Below are positions 17,969 through 26,548 of a stretch of 64,000 nucleotides of DNA, piece after piece. The notes under the pieces are model-generated. The model had not been told where the DNA came from. It made no database searches and saw only the letters and a list, made by a program, of their open reading frames with translations. Location of the stretch: positions 1 to 64,000 of the forward strand of contig JACOMY010000009.1 in NCBI GenBank assembly GCA_014324045.1. Direction: 5' to 3'. Position numbers and translations under genes: made by a program. Within the stretch, counting starts at the first letter, position 1. Every line of letters begins with the position of its first letter. This DNA is from Rhodospirillales bacterium. GTDB lineage: Bacteria > Pseudomonadota > Alphaproteobacteria > Kiloniellales > JACOMY01.

Positions 17969-18430
17969 ATGTCGCTGACTTTGCACATCAACGGTGAGAC
18001 GCACAGCGTCGATGCCGAAGAAGATACCCCCCTGCTCTGGGTCATTCGTGATGATCTGGACATGACCGGCACCAAGTTCGGCTGCGGCGTCGCCGCCTGC
18101 GGGTCCTGCACCGTTCTTGTCGACGGCATCGCTACCCGTTCCTGCCAAACCTACTTAAGCGACCTTGAGGACAGCCAGGTCACCACGATCGAGGGCATCC
18201 GGGGCCCGGTCGCAGACGCGGTGCAGCAGGCTTGGCGCGACCTCGACGTCGTGCAGTGCGGCTACTGCCAGTCGGGGCAGATCCTGTCGGCGGTCTCGCT
18301 GTTGAGCGAGGTGCCGAAACCCAGCGACGCAGACATCGACGCCGCCATGGCCGGCAATGTCTGCCGCTGTGCCACCTATAGGCGAATCCGCGCGGCCATC
18401 CATCGGGCCGCCGCCAAGTTGGAGAGCTAA
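17969..18430 (+). CDS. iorA: (2Fe-2S)-binding subunit of a molybdenum hydroxylase (IorA-like)
   Basis: 153 residues. Small electron-transfer subunit of the isoquinoline 1-oxidoreductase type. The N-terminal plant-type ferredoxin domain has GTKFGCGVAACGSCTVLVDG with the fourth Cys in SCQTYL; the C-terminal helical domain has VQCGYCQSGQILSA and NVCRCATYRRIRAAI for the second cluster. Start ATG follows a GGGAG site. Four bp separate its stop from iorB. Regulated presumably by the divergent TetR gene. Confidence 0.9.
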   Translation: MSLTLHINGETHSVDAEEDTPLLWVIRDDLDMTGTKFGCGVAACGSCTVLVDGIATRSCQTYLSDLEDSQVTTIEGIRGPVADAVQQAWRDLDVVQCGYCQSGQILSAVSLLSEVPKPSDADIDAAMAGNVCRCATYRRIRAAIHRAAAKLES

Positions 18431-18434
18431 ACCC

Positions 18435-20606
18435 ATGACCCTTCAGACCAGCCGCCGCGGCTTCCTCCTGGCCGGCGGCCTCTCCGCCCTGGCCGTCGGC
18501 TTCACGCCCGGCGGCCGGCTGGCCGCCGGCACGCCGGCAAGCCATGCCTTCAATCCCTTCGTCACCATCGACAGCGACGGCAGGGTGACGGTGATCGTCA
18601 AGCACTTCGAGATGGGCCAGGGAACTAGCACCGGCCTGCCGACCCTGGTGGCCGAAGAACTGGACGCCGACTGGGAACAGATTGCCGTCGCCTTCGCCCC
18701 GGCCGATAACCGGCGCTATGCCAATCTGGCCTTCGGCATCCAGAGCACCGGCGGCTCCACCGCCATTGCCAACTCCTTCCTGCAATACCGCCAGGCCGGT
18801 GCCGCGGCCCGCGACCTGCTGGTCCGCGCCGCCGCCGGGATCTGGGGCGCCGATCCGGCCGACATTACGGTGCAGAAGGGTATGGTCGGCCACGGCGGCA
18901 AGACCCTGGGCTTCGGCGCCCTGGCCGCTGCTGCCGCCGGCTTGACGCCGGCCGAAGCGCCGCGGCTGAAGGATCCAAGCGCTTTCCGGCTGATCGGCGA
19001 TCCCAAGCTGCCGCGCAAGGACAGCCAGGACAAGACCGACGGCCGGGCACGCTTCGCCATGGATATGAAGCTGCCGGGCATGGTCGTCTGTGTCCTCAAG
19101 CGCCCCCCGCGCTTCGGCGCCCGGGTCCGCCAACTCGACAGCAGCGGCGCCGAGGGCCTGCCGGGCTTCGTCGGCGCCAAGAGCCTGCCGGACGCCAGCG
19201 GCGTAGCGGTCTATGGCAAGGACAGCTGGTCGGCAATCCGCGCCCGCGATGCGATCGAGGTCGATTGGGACATGACGCAGGCCGAGAACCGCCACAGCGA
19301 CCGGATGCTGTCCGATCACCTGGCCCTCTTGGCAGCGCCGCATTACCAGGCGCGCAAGCAGGTGGATCCGGCGGAGACCGCCGCGGCGCTGGCCGGCGCA
19401 GCCAAGGTGGTGGAGGCGGAGTTCCACTTTCCCTTCTTGGCGCATGCGCCGATGGAGCCCCTGGTCTGCGTCATCGAGCCCACCGCCCAAGGCGTCAGGC
19501 TCTACGACGGCAGCCAGTTTCCGGCCAACACCCAACCCACCGTGGCCGAGCTCCTGGGCCTGGAGGTGGAGCGGGTGGAGATCGAGACCCTCTATGCCGG
19601 CGGCTCCTTCGGGCGCCGCGCGACCCCGAACTCCGACTATCAGGCCGAGGCCGCCATGGCCTTTGCGCTGCTCGGCGGCGAAACCCCGGTAAAGCTGGTC
19701 TGGACCCGCGAGGACGACCTGGGCGGCGGCTACTACCGCCCCATGGCCGCCCACCGCGCCCGCATCGCCCTGGACCAGGACGGCCGCATCCGCGGCTGGG
19801 ATCACCGCCTCGCCACCAAGTCGATTCTCAAGGGTAGCCCTTTCGAGTCCTTCCTGGTACACGACGGCGTCGATCACACCTCGGTCGAGGGCCTCGCCGA
19901 CAGCCCCTATGCCCTGCCGGCCTTCTCGGTCGGGCTCAGCGATTTCGAGACCCCGATCCCGGTGCTGTGGTGGCGTTCGGTCGGTCACACCCACAACGCC
20001 TACGCCATGGAGGTGATGATGGACCTGGCGGCCGAGGCCGCCGGCCAAGACCCGGTGGCCTACCGCCTCTCCTATCTTGAGGGCGAGGACAAGGATCGCC
20101 GGCGCCTGACCGGCGTCCTGAAACTGGCCGCGGAGAAGGCCGGCTGGTCCGGGCCCACAGCCCCGAACCGCGGCCGCGGCGTCGCCGTGCACAAGTCTTT
20201 CGACAGCTACGTAGCCGAGGTGGTGGAGGTCTCCGGACATGACGGCGCCATCCGGATCGAGAAGGTCACCTGTGCCGTCGACTGCGGCCTGCCGGTAAAC
20301 CCCGACATCATCAAGGCCCAGATGGAGGGCGGCATCGGCTACGGCCTGGGCGCCGTCATGCGCAACGAGATCACCCTCTCCGGCGGCGAGGTCGAACAGT
20401 TGAACTTCCCCGACTACGAACCCCTGCGCATCGCCGACATCGGCCCGATCGAGGTGCACATCCTCCCCTCCGCCGAGGCCCCCACCGGCGTCGGCGAACC
20501 GGGCCTCCCCCCGGCCGGACCGGCCCTGGCCAACGCCATCCGGGCGCTGTCCGGCACGACGGCAACACAACTGCCGATGATAAAGGGCGGGATCGCGTTC
20601 TCATAA
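18435..20606 (+). CDS. iorB: Molybdopterin-binding large subunit of a xanthine-oxidase-family hydroxylase (IorB-like)
   Basis: 723 residues. A twin-arginine signal (TSRRGFLLAGGLSALAVG) marks it for export as a folded cofactor-containing enzyme. Mo-cofactor segments include FEMGQGTSTGLPTLVAEEL, LYAGGSFGRRATPNSDYQ, PVLWWRSVGHTHNAYAMEVM, and the catalytic glutamate in GVGEPGLPPAGPALANAI near the C-terminus. With IorA it would hydroxylate an N-heterocycle or oxidise an aldehyde; the substrate is not readable. A strong hairpin follows. Confidence 0.9.
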   Translation: MTLQTSRRGFLLAGGLSALAVGFTPGGRLAAGTPASHAFNPFVTIDSDGRVTVIVKHFEMGQGTSTGLPTLVAEELDADWEQIAVAFAPADNRRYANLAFGIQSTGGSTAIANSFLQYRQAGAAARDLLVRAAAGIWGADPADITVQKGMVGHGGKTLGFGALAAAAAGLTPAEAPRLKDPSAFRLIGDPKLPRKDSQDKTDGRARFAMDMKLPGMVVCVLKRPPRFGARVRQLDSSGAEGLPGFVGAKSLPDASGVAVYGKDSWSAIRARDAIEVDWDMTQAENRHSDRMLSDHLALLAAPHYQARKQVDPAETAAALAGAAKVVEAEFHFPFLAHAPMEPLVCVIEPTAQGVRLYDGSQFPANTQPTVAELLGLEVERVEIETLYAGGSFGRRATPNSDYQAEAAMAFALLGGETPVKLVWTREDDLGGGYYRPMAAHRARIALDQDGRIRGWDHRLATKSILKGSPFESFLVHDGVDHTSVEGLADSPYALPAFSVGLSDFETPIPVLWWRSVGHTHNAYAMEVMMDLAAEAAGQDPVAYRLSYLEGEDKDRRRLTGVLKLAAEKAGWSGPTAPNRGRGVAVHKSFDSYVAEVVEVSGHDGAIRIEKVTCAVDCGLPVNPDIIKAQMEGGIGYGLGAVMRNEITLSGGEVEQLNFPDYEPLRIADIGPIEVHILPSAEAPTGVGEPGLPPAGPALANAIRALSGTTATQLPMIKGGIAFS

Positions 20607-20626
20607 GGGCAAGCCCCCAAACTCGA

Positions 20627-20663
20627 AGGCGCTGGGATCCCACGGGGTGAGATCCCGGCGCCT
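20627..20663. terminator. Strong hairpin between convergent iorB and ligase gene
   Basis: Arms 20627-20639 and 20651-20663 pair over 13 bp with one G-T type mismatch around an 11-nt loop. It lies 20 bp after the iorB stop. No T-run follows, so termination efficiency is uncertain; it could serve both directions. Confidence 0.5.
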
Positions 20664-20685
20664 CCCCCGGTAAAACGCCCCTCCA

Positions 20686-20744
20686 GTCCACATAGGACCG
20701 CATAGGTCCACATAGGACCACTTCAAAAGACTTCCCTCACCCTA
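20686..20744. repeat. Tandem 20-bp repeat plus a solitary element end
   Basis: GTCCACATAGGACC recurs at 20686-20699 and 20706-20719, giving two 20-bp units. Immediately after, 20721-20744 matches the right end of the inverted-repeat element at 53143-53166 in 21 of 24 positions. No second end or TGCA array is nearby, so this is probably a scar left by the same element family. Confidence 0.5.
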
Positions 20745-20746
20745 GA

Positions 20747-22003
20747 TCAGCTGTAGTCCCGGCGGTCGTCGATCACCTTGCCGTCGTTGGCCAAGCTCCC
20801 CACCCCAGCCACCACCACCTTACCCTTGAGCTTCGTCACTTGCGTCAGGCTCTCGGCTAGAGCGCTCTCCAGCCCCTCGGCCGCCGCCACAACCTCGCAA
20901 TGCAATACCATCGCATCCTGCTGCCCCTCCCGCACAACCTCTAATCGCCCTTTCAGCACCTCCGGATGGCGGGCAAGGACGGCAGCGATTTGTTCGGGGC
21001 GGACGAACATGCCCTTGATCTTGGCAGTCTGGTCGGCGCGGCCCATCCAGCCCTCGATGCGCAGGTTGGTACGGCCGCAGGGGCTAGGCTCGGCGACCAG
21101 GGCGGAGAGGTCGCCGGTAGCCAGGCGGACCATGGGATAGACCGGGGAGAAATTGGTGACCACGACCTCGCCGACTTCGCCCGGCGGCAGGGGGTTGCCG
21201 GTGCCGGGGCGGACGATCTCCAGGATCACCTCCTCGTCCACCACCATGCCGGGGTTGGGGCCGCCTTCGGGCGCCGCAGTCTCGTAGGCGATGAGGCCGA
21301 TCTCGGCAGTGGCGTAGCACTGGAAGCAGGCCACGCCGCGCTCGGTGTATTCCTGGCGCAGGGAGGGGAAGAGGGCACCGCCGGAGACCAGGGCGTGACG
21401 GATGGAGGAGAGGTCGTGGCCGCTCGCCTGGCCCTTGTCGAGCAGGATCTTGAGGAAGTCCGGGGTGCCGGCGAAGCCCTCGGGGCGCAGCTGCTGGATC
21501 GCATCCAGTTGCTGTTCGCTGTTGCCGCTGCCGGCCGGGATCACGGCGCAGCCCAGCGCGCGGGCGCCGGCGTCCAAAATCCAGCCGCCCGGGGTCAGGT
21601 GATAGGCGAAGGAATTGTGCACGATCATGCCGGGGCGGAAGCCGGCGGCGAAGAGCGCACGGGCCAGCCGGCAGTAGCCGCTGTCGCGGCCGCCCAGTTC
21701 GTAGATCGGGCCGGGGGAAGAGAAGATGCGCCCGGCCTCTCCCGCCGGCTTGGCGTTGAGCCCGCCCAGCGGCGGGGCGGCCTGCTGAAGAGCGTGGATT
21801 GCGCCCTTGCGCAGCAAGGGAAGCTTGGCCAGGGCGGCACGGTCGGTGACCGCAGCGGGATCCACCGCCGCCAAGCTCTCGGCATAGGCCGGCGCGTGTG
21901 CCTTGGCGTGGGCCAACTGCGCCGGCAGGGCGGCGAAGAGGGTGGCCTCGCGGGCCTCGCAGCCGCGCGTCTCCAGGGCATCGAAATACTGCGCGTCGGC
22001 CAT
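20747..22003 (-). CDS. Phenylacetate-CoA ligase family protein (PaaK-like)
   Basis: 418 residues, a little shorter than classical PaaK. Adenylate-forming enzyme: CYATAEIGLIAYE and GEVGEVVVTNFSPVYPMVRLATGDLSAL with RIEGWMGRADQTAKIKGMFV match the PaaK-type acyl-adenylate and hinge motifs. The usual glycine/threonine-rich P-loop is replaced by SSPGPIYELGG. It is the last gene of a minus-strand operon with LivFKMHG and a second CoA ligase; it probably activates an imported aromatic or organic acid with ATP and CoA. Confidence 0.82.
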   Translation of the reverse strand: MADAQYFDALETRGCEAREATLFAALPAQLAHAKAHAPAYAESLAAVDPAAVTDRAALAKLPLLRKGAIHALQQAAPPLGGLNAKPAGEAGRIFSSPGPIYELGGRDSGYCRLARALFAAGFRPGMIVHNSFAYHLTPGGWILDAGARALGCAVIPAGSGNSEQQLDAIQQLRPEGFAGTPDFLKILLDKGQASGHDLSSIRHALVSGGALFPSLRQEYTERGVACFQCYATAEIGLIAYETAAPEGGPNPGMVVDEEVILEIVRPGTGNPLPPGEVGEVVVTNFSPVYPMVRLATGDLSALVAEPSPCGRTNLRIEGWMGRADQTAKIKGMFVRPEQIAAVLARHPEVLKGRLEVVREGQQDAMVLHCEVVAAAEGLESALAESLTQVTKLKGKVVVAGVGSLANDGKVIDDRRDYS

Positions 22004-22071
22004 GCGGCCCCCTCCCGTCGCCTTGTTCTTTTGGGCCTGGCGCGTTTCGCCGACCTCGACCTATACTGCCT

Positions 22072-22908
22072 TTAGGCTAACCAGCGCTTGCGGCGCTTGT
22101 AGTGCTTGACGTCGCGGTAGCTCTTGCGGCCGGAGCCGGAGAGGCCGAGATAGAACTCCTTGACGTCCTCGTTGGCGGAGAGTACGTCGGCGGCGCCGTC
22201 CATGACCACGCGGCCGCTTTCCAGGATGTAGCCGTAGGAGGCGTACTTCAGCGCCACGGTGGTGTTCTGTTCGGCCAGCAGGAAGGTGACGCCCTCGTCC
22301 TCGTTCAGACGCTTCATCGTCTCGAAGATGCTTGCCACCAGCTGCGGGGCCAGACCCATCGAGGGCTCGTCCAGCAGGATCATTCTGGGACGGCTCATCA
22401 GCGCGCGGCCGATGGCGCACATCTGCTGCTCGCCGCCGGAAGTATAGCCGGCCTGGCTGCCGCGGCGTTCCTTCAGGCGCGGAAAGTAGCGATAGACCAT
22501 CTCCAGGTCCTGCATCACCGCCTTGTGCCCGTCGCGCCGGGTGTAGGCCCCGGTCAGCAGGTTTTCTTCCACCGTCAGATGCTCGAAGCAGTGGCGCCCT
22601 TCCATCACCTGGATCACACCTTGCTGCACCAGTTCGTGCGGCGTCTGCCGGTCGATACGCTTGCCGCCGAAGTGAATGGAGCCCTTGGTCACCTCGCCGC
22701 GCTCCGCGCGCAGCAGGTTGGAGATGGCCTTCAAGGTGGTTGTCTTGCCGGCCCCGTTGGCCCCCAGCAACGCCACGACCCCGCGCTCCGGCACGCTGAG
22801 AGAGACCCCCTTCAGCACCAAGATCACATGATCGTAGATGACCTCTATGTTCTGCACGCTCAAAAGCGCATCGCCCTGAGGATCAACCTGAACCGCCGCC
22901 TGAGCCAT
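22072..22908 (-). CDS. livF: ABC transporter ATP-binding protein (LivF-like)
   Basis: 278 residues. Walker A GANGAGKTT, signature TSGGEQQMCAIGRAL, Walker B MILLDEPSMGLAP and LLAEQN mark a LivF-type ATPase. It has a basic C-terminal extension (GRKSYRDVKHYKRRKRW) beyond the core fold, as in LivF proteins of the aromatic-acid-type clusters. Follows the binding-protein gene after a hairpin and precedes the PaaK-like gene by 68 bp. Confidence 0.88.
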   Translation of the reverse strand: MAQAAVQVDPQGDALLSVQNIEVIYDHVILVLKGVSLSVPERGVVALLGANGAGKTTTLKAISNLLRAERGEVTKGSIHFGGKRIDRQTPHELVQQGVIQVMEGRHCFEHLTVEENLLTGAYTRRDGHKAVMQDLEMVYRYFPRLKERRGSQAGYTSGGEQQMCAIGRALMSRPRMILLDEPSMGLAPQLVASIFETMKRLNEDEGVTFLLAEQNTTVALKYASYGYILESGRVVMDGAADVLSANEDVKEFYLGLSGSGRKSYRDVKHYKRRKRWLA

Positions 22909-22936
22909 TGCACCGTCCCATTCGAAGGGGGAGCGC

Positions 22937-22958
22937 GAGGGGGTCCGAGGACCCCCTC
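22937..22958. terminator. Perfect 10-bp hairpin between binding-protein and livF genes
   Basis: GAGGGGGTCC at 22937-22946 pairs with GGACCCCCTC at 22949-22958 with a 2-nt loop. On the minus (coding) strand it follows the binding-protein stop by 26 bp and is preceded by an A-tract, without a following T-run. It may stabilise the binding-protein mRNA or partly terminate, giving more binding protein than ATPase. Confidence 0.55.
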
Positions 22959-22984
22959 GTTTTCCTTAAGTTTATTTACTGACT

Positions 22985-24304
22985 CTAATCGCAGTTCCGC
23001 GGATCGATACCCTTCTCCTTGGCGTACTGCGCGGCCGAGGCCTTGTACTCCGGCCAAAGGGCCTTGCGGTTGGGATCGATGAAACCGGTGATGGCGACCC
23101 AATTCTCACCGTCCCACTGCTGCACCAGGGCGGAGCCGGCGCCTTCGTGGTTGGCGCAGGTGATCTCGATCGGACCCATCAGGCCTTTCAGGCCGGCTTC
23201 CTCGATGCGCTGTTCGGTGATCGCCAGGTTATCGAAGCCCCACTGGACCTCTTCGCCTTTCAGCGGACGCTGACCGAATTTCTCCTGCGCCTTGCGCACC
23301 GCCTCAGTGATGATGAAGCCGTTGACGACGGCGCGGTTGTAGAGCACGGAGCCGATGTTGGCCGGATCGGCAAGCCCCTCGCCCTCCTCATGCATCTTCA
23401 CGATGTCCTGGACGATCGGGAAATCCTTGCCGACGCCGGTGATGTTCAAGGACTTGTAGCCCTTGGCGGCCTCCTTGGCCGGCAGCACGTCGGCCTCGGC
23501 CCCGGACCACCAGATGCCGATGAACTTGTCCATCGGAAAGCCGACGGAGGCGGCCTCCTTGACGGCGGTCGCGTTCATCACGCCCCAGCCCCACATGAAG
23601 ACATAGTCGGGACGGACCTGACGGCCGATGCGCAGCCAGGTGGCCTTCTGCTCCAGGCCCGGGTGGGCGACGGGAAACAGGCTCAGCTCATAGCCTTCGA
23701 TCTCGGCCAGGCGCTCCAGGGTCTTGATCGGCTCCTTGCCGTAGGCGCTGTCGTGGTAGACCAGAGCGATCTTCTTGCCTTTCAGGCTGCCGCCTTCCTG
23801 CTCCCTGGCGTACTGCACCATAACGTCGGCGCCGGCCCAGTAGGTGATGGGCGCGGTGTAGACGTAGGGGAAGACAGTGCCGTCGGAGGCATCGGCACGG
23901 CCGTAGCCCATGGAGAGGACCGGGATCTTATCCTCGGTCGCACGGCCGATCAGGGCGTAGGTGATGCCGGTGGAATAGGGGTTGATGACGGTGGCGCCGG
24001 ATGCACCCCTGTTCTTCAGACGCTCGTAGCACTCGACGCCGCGGTCGTTGTTGTACTGTGTCTCGCACTCTTCCCAAGAGAGCGGCACACCGCCGACGCC
24101 GCCCTCCTTCCAGTTCACGTAATTGAAGTAGTCGATGAAGCCGTCGGCCAGGGGAATGCCGTTCGGGGCATAGGGGCCGGTCCGGTAGACCAACAGCGGG
24201 ATGAACTGGTCGCCTTCGGCCTTTGCCGGGACGACAGGGGTCGCCGTGGCGGCGACGGAAAGCGCAAGGGCGGCAGCCGCCCAACGCAGGGACTTGAGAC
24301 CCAT
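22985..24304 (-). CDS. Periplasmic ligand-binding protein of the LivK-type transporter
   Basis: 439 residues from the ATG at 24304, which has a GGGAGG site 10 bp upstream. Sec signal peptide with cleavage near ATPVVPAKAEG. The mature part begins DQFIPLLVYRTGPYAPNGIP, typical of the binding proteins in the LivFKMHG plus CoA-ligase clusters; NYVNWKEGGVGGVPLSWEE and GYGRADASDGTVFPYVYTAP follow. It delivers ligand to the permeases encoded just upstream in the operon. Ligand probably an aromatic or other organic acid, inferred from the ligases. Confidence 0.88.
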   Translation of the reverse strand: MGLKSLRWAAAALALSVAATATPVVPAKAEGDQFIPLLVYRTGPYAPNGIPLADGFIDYFNYVNWKEGGVGGVPLSWEECETQYNNDRGVECYERLKNRGASGATVINPYSTGITYALIGRATEDKIPVLSMGYGRADASDGTVFPYVYTAPITYWAGADVMVQYAREQEGGSLKGKKIALVYHDSAYGKEPIKTLERLAEIEGYELSLFPVAHPGLEQKATWLRIGRQVRPDYVFMWGWGVMNATAVKEAASVGFPMDKFIGIWWSGAEADVLPAKEAAKGYKSLNITGVGKDFPIVQDIVKMHEEGEGLADPANIGSVLYNRAVVNGFIITEAVRKAQEKFGQRPLKGEEVQWGFDNLAITEQRIEEAGLKGLMGPIEITCANHEGAGSALVQQWDGENWVAITGFIDPNRKALWPEYKASAAQYAKEKGIDPRNCD

Positions 24305-24427
24305 CGGTGTTAATCCTCCCAAGGGACGGGTTTGCCGGGGCATCCTCCGTCGTACGACGCCGATTGCGGTTCTTTTCTGCATGGGGCCTCGGCGTCCCTG
24401 GGCCCCGGCAGCCTTGCCTGACCGATC

Positions 24428-25507
24428 CTAGTAGGGGAAGGGCCAAAGGCGAAGCTTCTCTTTGCCGATCTGCCAGAGGCGCGCCAGCCCGTGCGGCTCG
24501 ACGATCAGGAAGAAGATGATCAGCGCGCCGAAGATGATGAGGCGCAGGTGGGCCACGGTCTCGACCGACAGCGGCAGGCCCAGCAAGAGCGGTATGGTAT
24601 CCAGCGCGATCGGCAACAGCACGATGAAGGCGGCCCCCAGGAAGGAGCCCATGATCGCGCCCAAGCCGCCGATGATAATCATGAAGAGCACCTCGAAAGA
24701 GCGGTTGATCTCGAAAGCCAAGGCCTCGACCGAGCCCGAGTAGGTGAAGGCCCAAAGCGCGCCGGAAACGCCGATGAAGAAGGAACTGACGGCGAAGGCC
24801 GAGAGCTTGGCCAGCATCGGCCGGATGCCAATGATTTCGGCGGCGATATCCATGTCGCGGATCGCCATCCAGGAGCGTCCGATGCGGCTGCGTACCATGT
24901 TCTTGGCGATTAGGGCCAGGAAGGAGACCAGCAATAGCAGGAAGACGTACTTGGCTTCCGGCGAGGCACTGGCACTGGTGACATCGATATCGCCGAAGAC
25001 CGCGCGCGGCGGTGCGGATATCACGCCCGAGGGGCTGTGGTTGGTCCACCAGCTGAATTTGTTGAACATCCAGATCAGAAAGAACTGCGCGGCCAAGGTG
25101 GCGACGGCCAGGTAGAAGCCCTTGATCCTGAGCGAGGGCAGGCCGAAGAGCACACCGACTAGCGCCGTACCCAGCCCGGCCAGCAGGAACACAATCAGGA
25201 TGTTCGTGTCCGGCATGGCGGTCGCCAGCTTGTAGCTGAAGAAGGCGCCGCAGGCCATGAAGCCGCCGGTCCCCAAGCTCAACTGACCGCAGTAGCCGGT
25301 CAGGATGTTCAGGCCCAGGGCGGCCAGCGAAAAGATCAGGAAGGGAATGAGGATCGAGTTCAGCCAGTATATCGGTGCGATAAAAGGGATTGCCAACAGA
25401 CTGAAGCCAAAGAGGATCAGGATGCCAATCTTGTCCTGGCGAATGGGATAGATGGCCTGGTCGGCGGCGTAGCTGGTCTTGAACTGTCCGGCTTCACGGT
25501 AGAACAT
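24428..25507 (-). CDS. livM: ABC transporter permease (LivM-like)
   Basis: 359 residues with the LivM pattern: LNILTGYCGQLSLGTGGFMACGAF, LRIKGFYLAVATLAAQFFLIW, SRIGRSWMAIRDMDIAAEIIG, and a C-terminal VEPHGLARLWQIGKEKLRLW tail. The N-terminus has about 45 cytoplasmic residues before the first helix. Only 3 bp separate it from the upstream LivH stop. Part of the minus-strand operon. Confidence 0.9.
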   Translation of the reverse strand: MFYREAGQFKTSYAADQAIYPIRQDKIGILILFGFSLLAIPFIAPIYWLNSILIPFLIFSLAALGLNILTGYCGQLSLGTGGFMACGAFFSYKLATAMPDTNILIVFLLAGLGTALVGVLFGLPSLRIKGFYLAVATLAAQFFLIWMFNKFSWWTNHSPSGVISAPPRAVFGDIDVTSASASPEAKYVFLLLLVSFLALIAKNMVRSRIGRSWMAIRDMDIAAEIIGIRPMLAKLSAFAVSSFFIGVSGALWAFTYSGSVEALAFEINRSFEVLFMIIIGGLGAIMGSFLGAAFIVLLPIALDTIPLLLGLPLSVETVAHLRLIIFGALIIFFLIVEPHGLARLWQIGKEKLRLWPFPY

Positions 25508-25510
25508 GCT

Positions 25511-26527
25511 CTAGACCCTCTCGATGATGCGTTCGCCGAAGAGGCCTTGCGGCCGGAACAACAGGAAGATCATGGCCAGCATGTAGGCAAACCAGTCTTG
25601 GATGGCGCCGCCGAACAGCGGCCCGATGAAGACCTCGCCCACCTGTTCGCCGACGCCGACGATTAGGCCGCCGACGATGGCGCCGGGGATGGAGGTGAAG
25701 CCACCTAGGATCAACACTGGCAGGGCCTTCAGTGCGATCAGCGACAGCGAGAACTGTACGCCCAGGCTGGTGCCCCACATGACGCCGGCAACCAGGCCGA
25801 CGATACCGGCCACCGACCAGACGATGGCCCAGATGAACTTCAGCGGAATGCCCACCGACAGGGCCGCCTGATGGTCGTCGGCGACGGCACGCAGTGCGCG
25901 TCCGACTTTGGTGTACTGAAAGAGTACCGCCAGCAGGGTCACCGTCAGCGCACCGACGACGGCGGCGACGACCTCGGTGGGGATCAGGCGCAGGCCGCCC
26001 GGAAAGAACTCTCCCTGTAGCACGAACCACGGGGTTTGGGAGATACCGATGTCCAACGCCTTGACGTTGGAGCCCCAGATGGTCTGCCCCAAGCCGTCGA
26101 GCACGAAGAAGATACCGATGGTCGCCATGAAAAGGATGATCGGCTCCTGGTTAACCATGGGCCGCAGCACCACCCGCTCGATCAATATGGCGACGATAAT
26201 CATCACTACGGCGGCCAGCAAGAAGGCTAGGGTCCAATGTAGCCCCATCTCGATGAAGCCCACCATGGCCAATGCGGCAAAGAGCACCATGGCGCCCTGG
26301 GCGAAGTTGAAGATGGCCGAGGCCTTGAAGATCAGCACGAAGCCTAAGGCCACCAAGGCGTACATGACACCTTGTAGCAGGCCCGTGACCACGACCTCGA
26401 TGTAGAAGTCCCAGCCGAAGAAGATGTCGTTGGGCGCGGCCTCCGCCAGTTGCTGCAACAGCAGGCCCACCACGGGGATGGAACCCAGGCTACAGACGAC
26501 GCCGATCGCTAGGTGTTTCAGGTTCAT
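25511..26527 (-). CDS. livH: ABC transporter permease (LivH-like)
   Basis: 338 residues. Multiple hydrophobic helices; family landmarks TGLLQGVMYALVALGFVLIF, FNFAQGAMVLFAALAMV, RALRAVADDHQAALSVGIPL, and GGFTSIPGAIVGGLIVGVGE, ending LFRPQGLFGERIIERV. Pairs with LivM to form the channel. It follows livG by 21 bp. Confidence 0.9.
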   Translation of the reverse strand: MNLKHLAIGVVCSLGSIPVVGLLLQQLAEAAPNDIFFGWDFYIEVVVTGLLQGVMYALVALGFVLIFKASAIFNFAQGAMVLFAALAMVGFIEMGLHWTLAFLLAAVVMIIVAILIERVVLRPMVNQEPIILFMATIGIFFVLDGLGQTIWGSNVKALDIGISQTPWFVLQGEFFPGGLRLIPTEVVAAVVGALTVTLLAVLFQYTKVGRALRAVADDHQAALSVGIPLKFIWAIVWSVAGIVGLVAGVMWGTSLGVQFSLSLIALKALPVLILGGFTSIPGAIVGGLIVGVGEQVGEVFIGPLFGGAIQDWFAYMLAMIFLLFRPQGLFGERIIERV

Positions 26528-26548
26528 TGTGCATCTTGCCTCCCGGCC

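Noticed and set aside
18180-20570. Very long minus-strand open frame (796 codons) opposite iorB
   Set aside because: It mirrors the IorB gene exactly, has no recognisable motif and arises from the codon bias of GC-rich genes.
20966-22075. 369-codon plus-strand frame opposite the PaaK-like gene
   Set aside because: Shadow frame of a clear minus-strand CoA ligase.
23147-24313. 388-codon plus-strand frame opposite the binding-protein gene
   Set aside because: Shadow frame; the minus strand encodes a signal peptide and binding fold.
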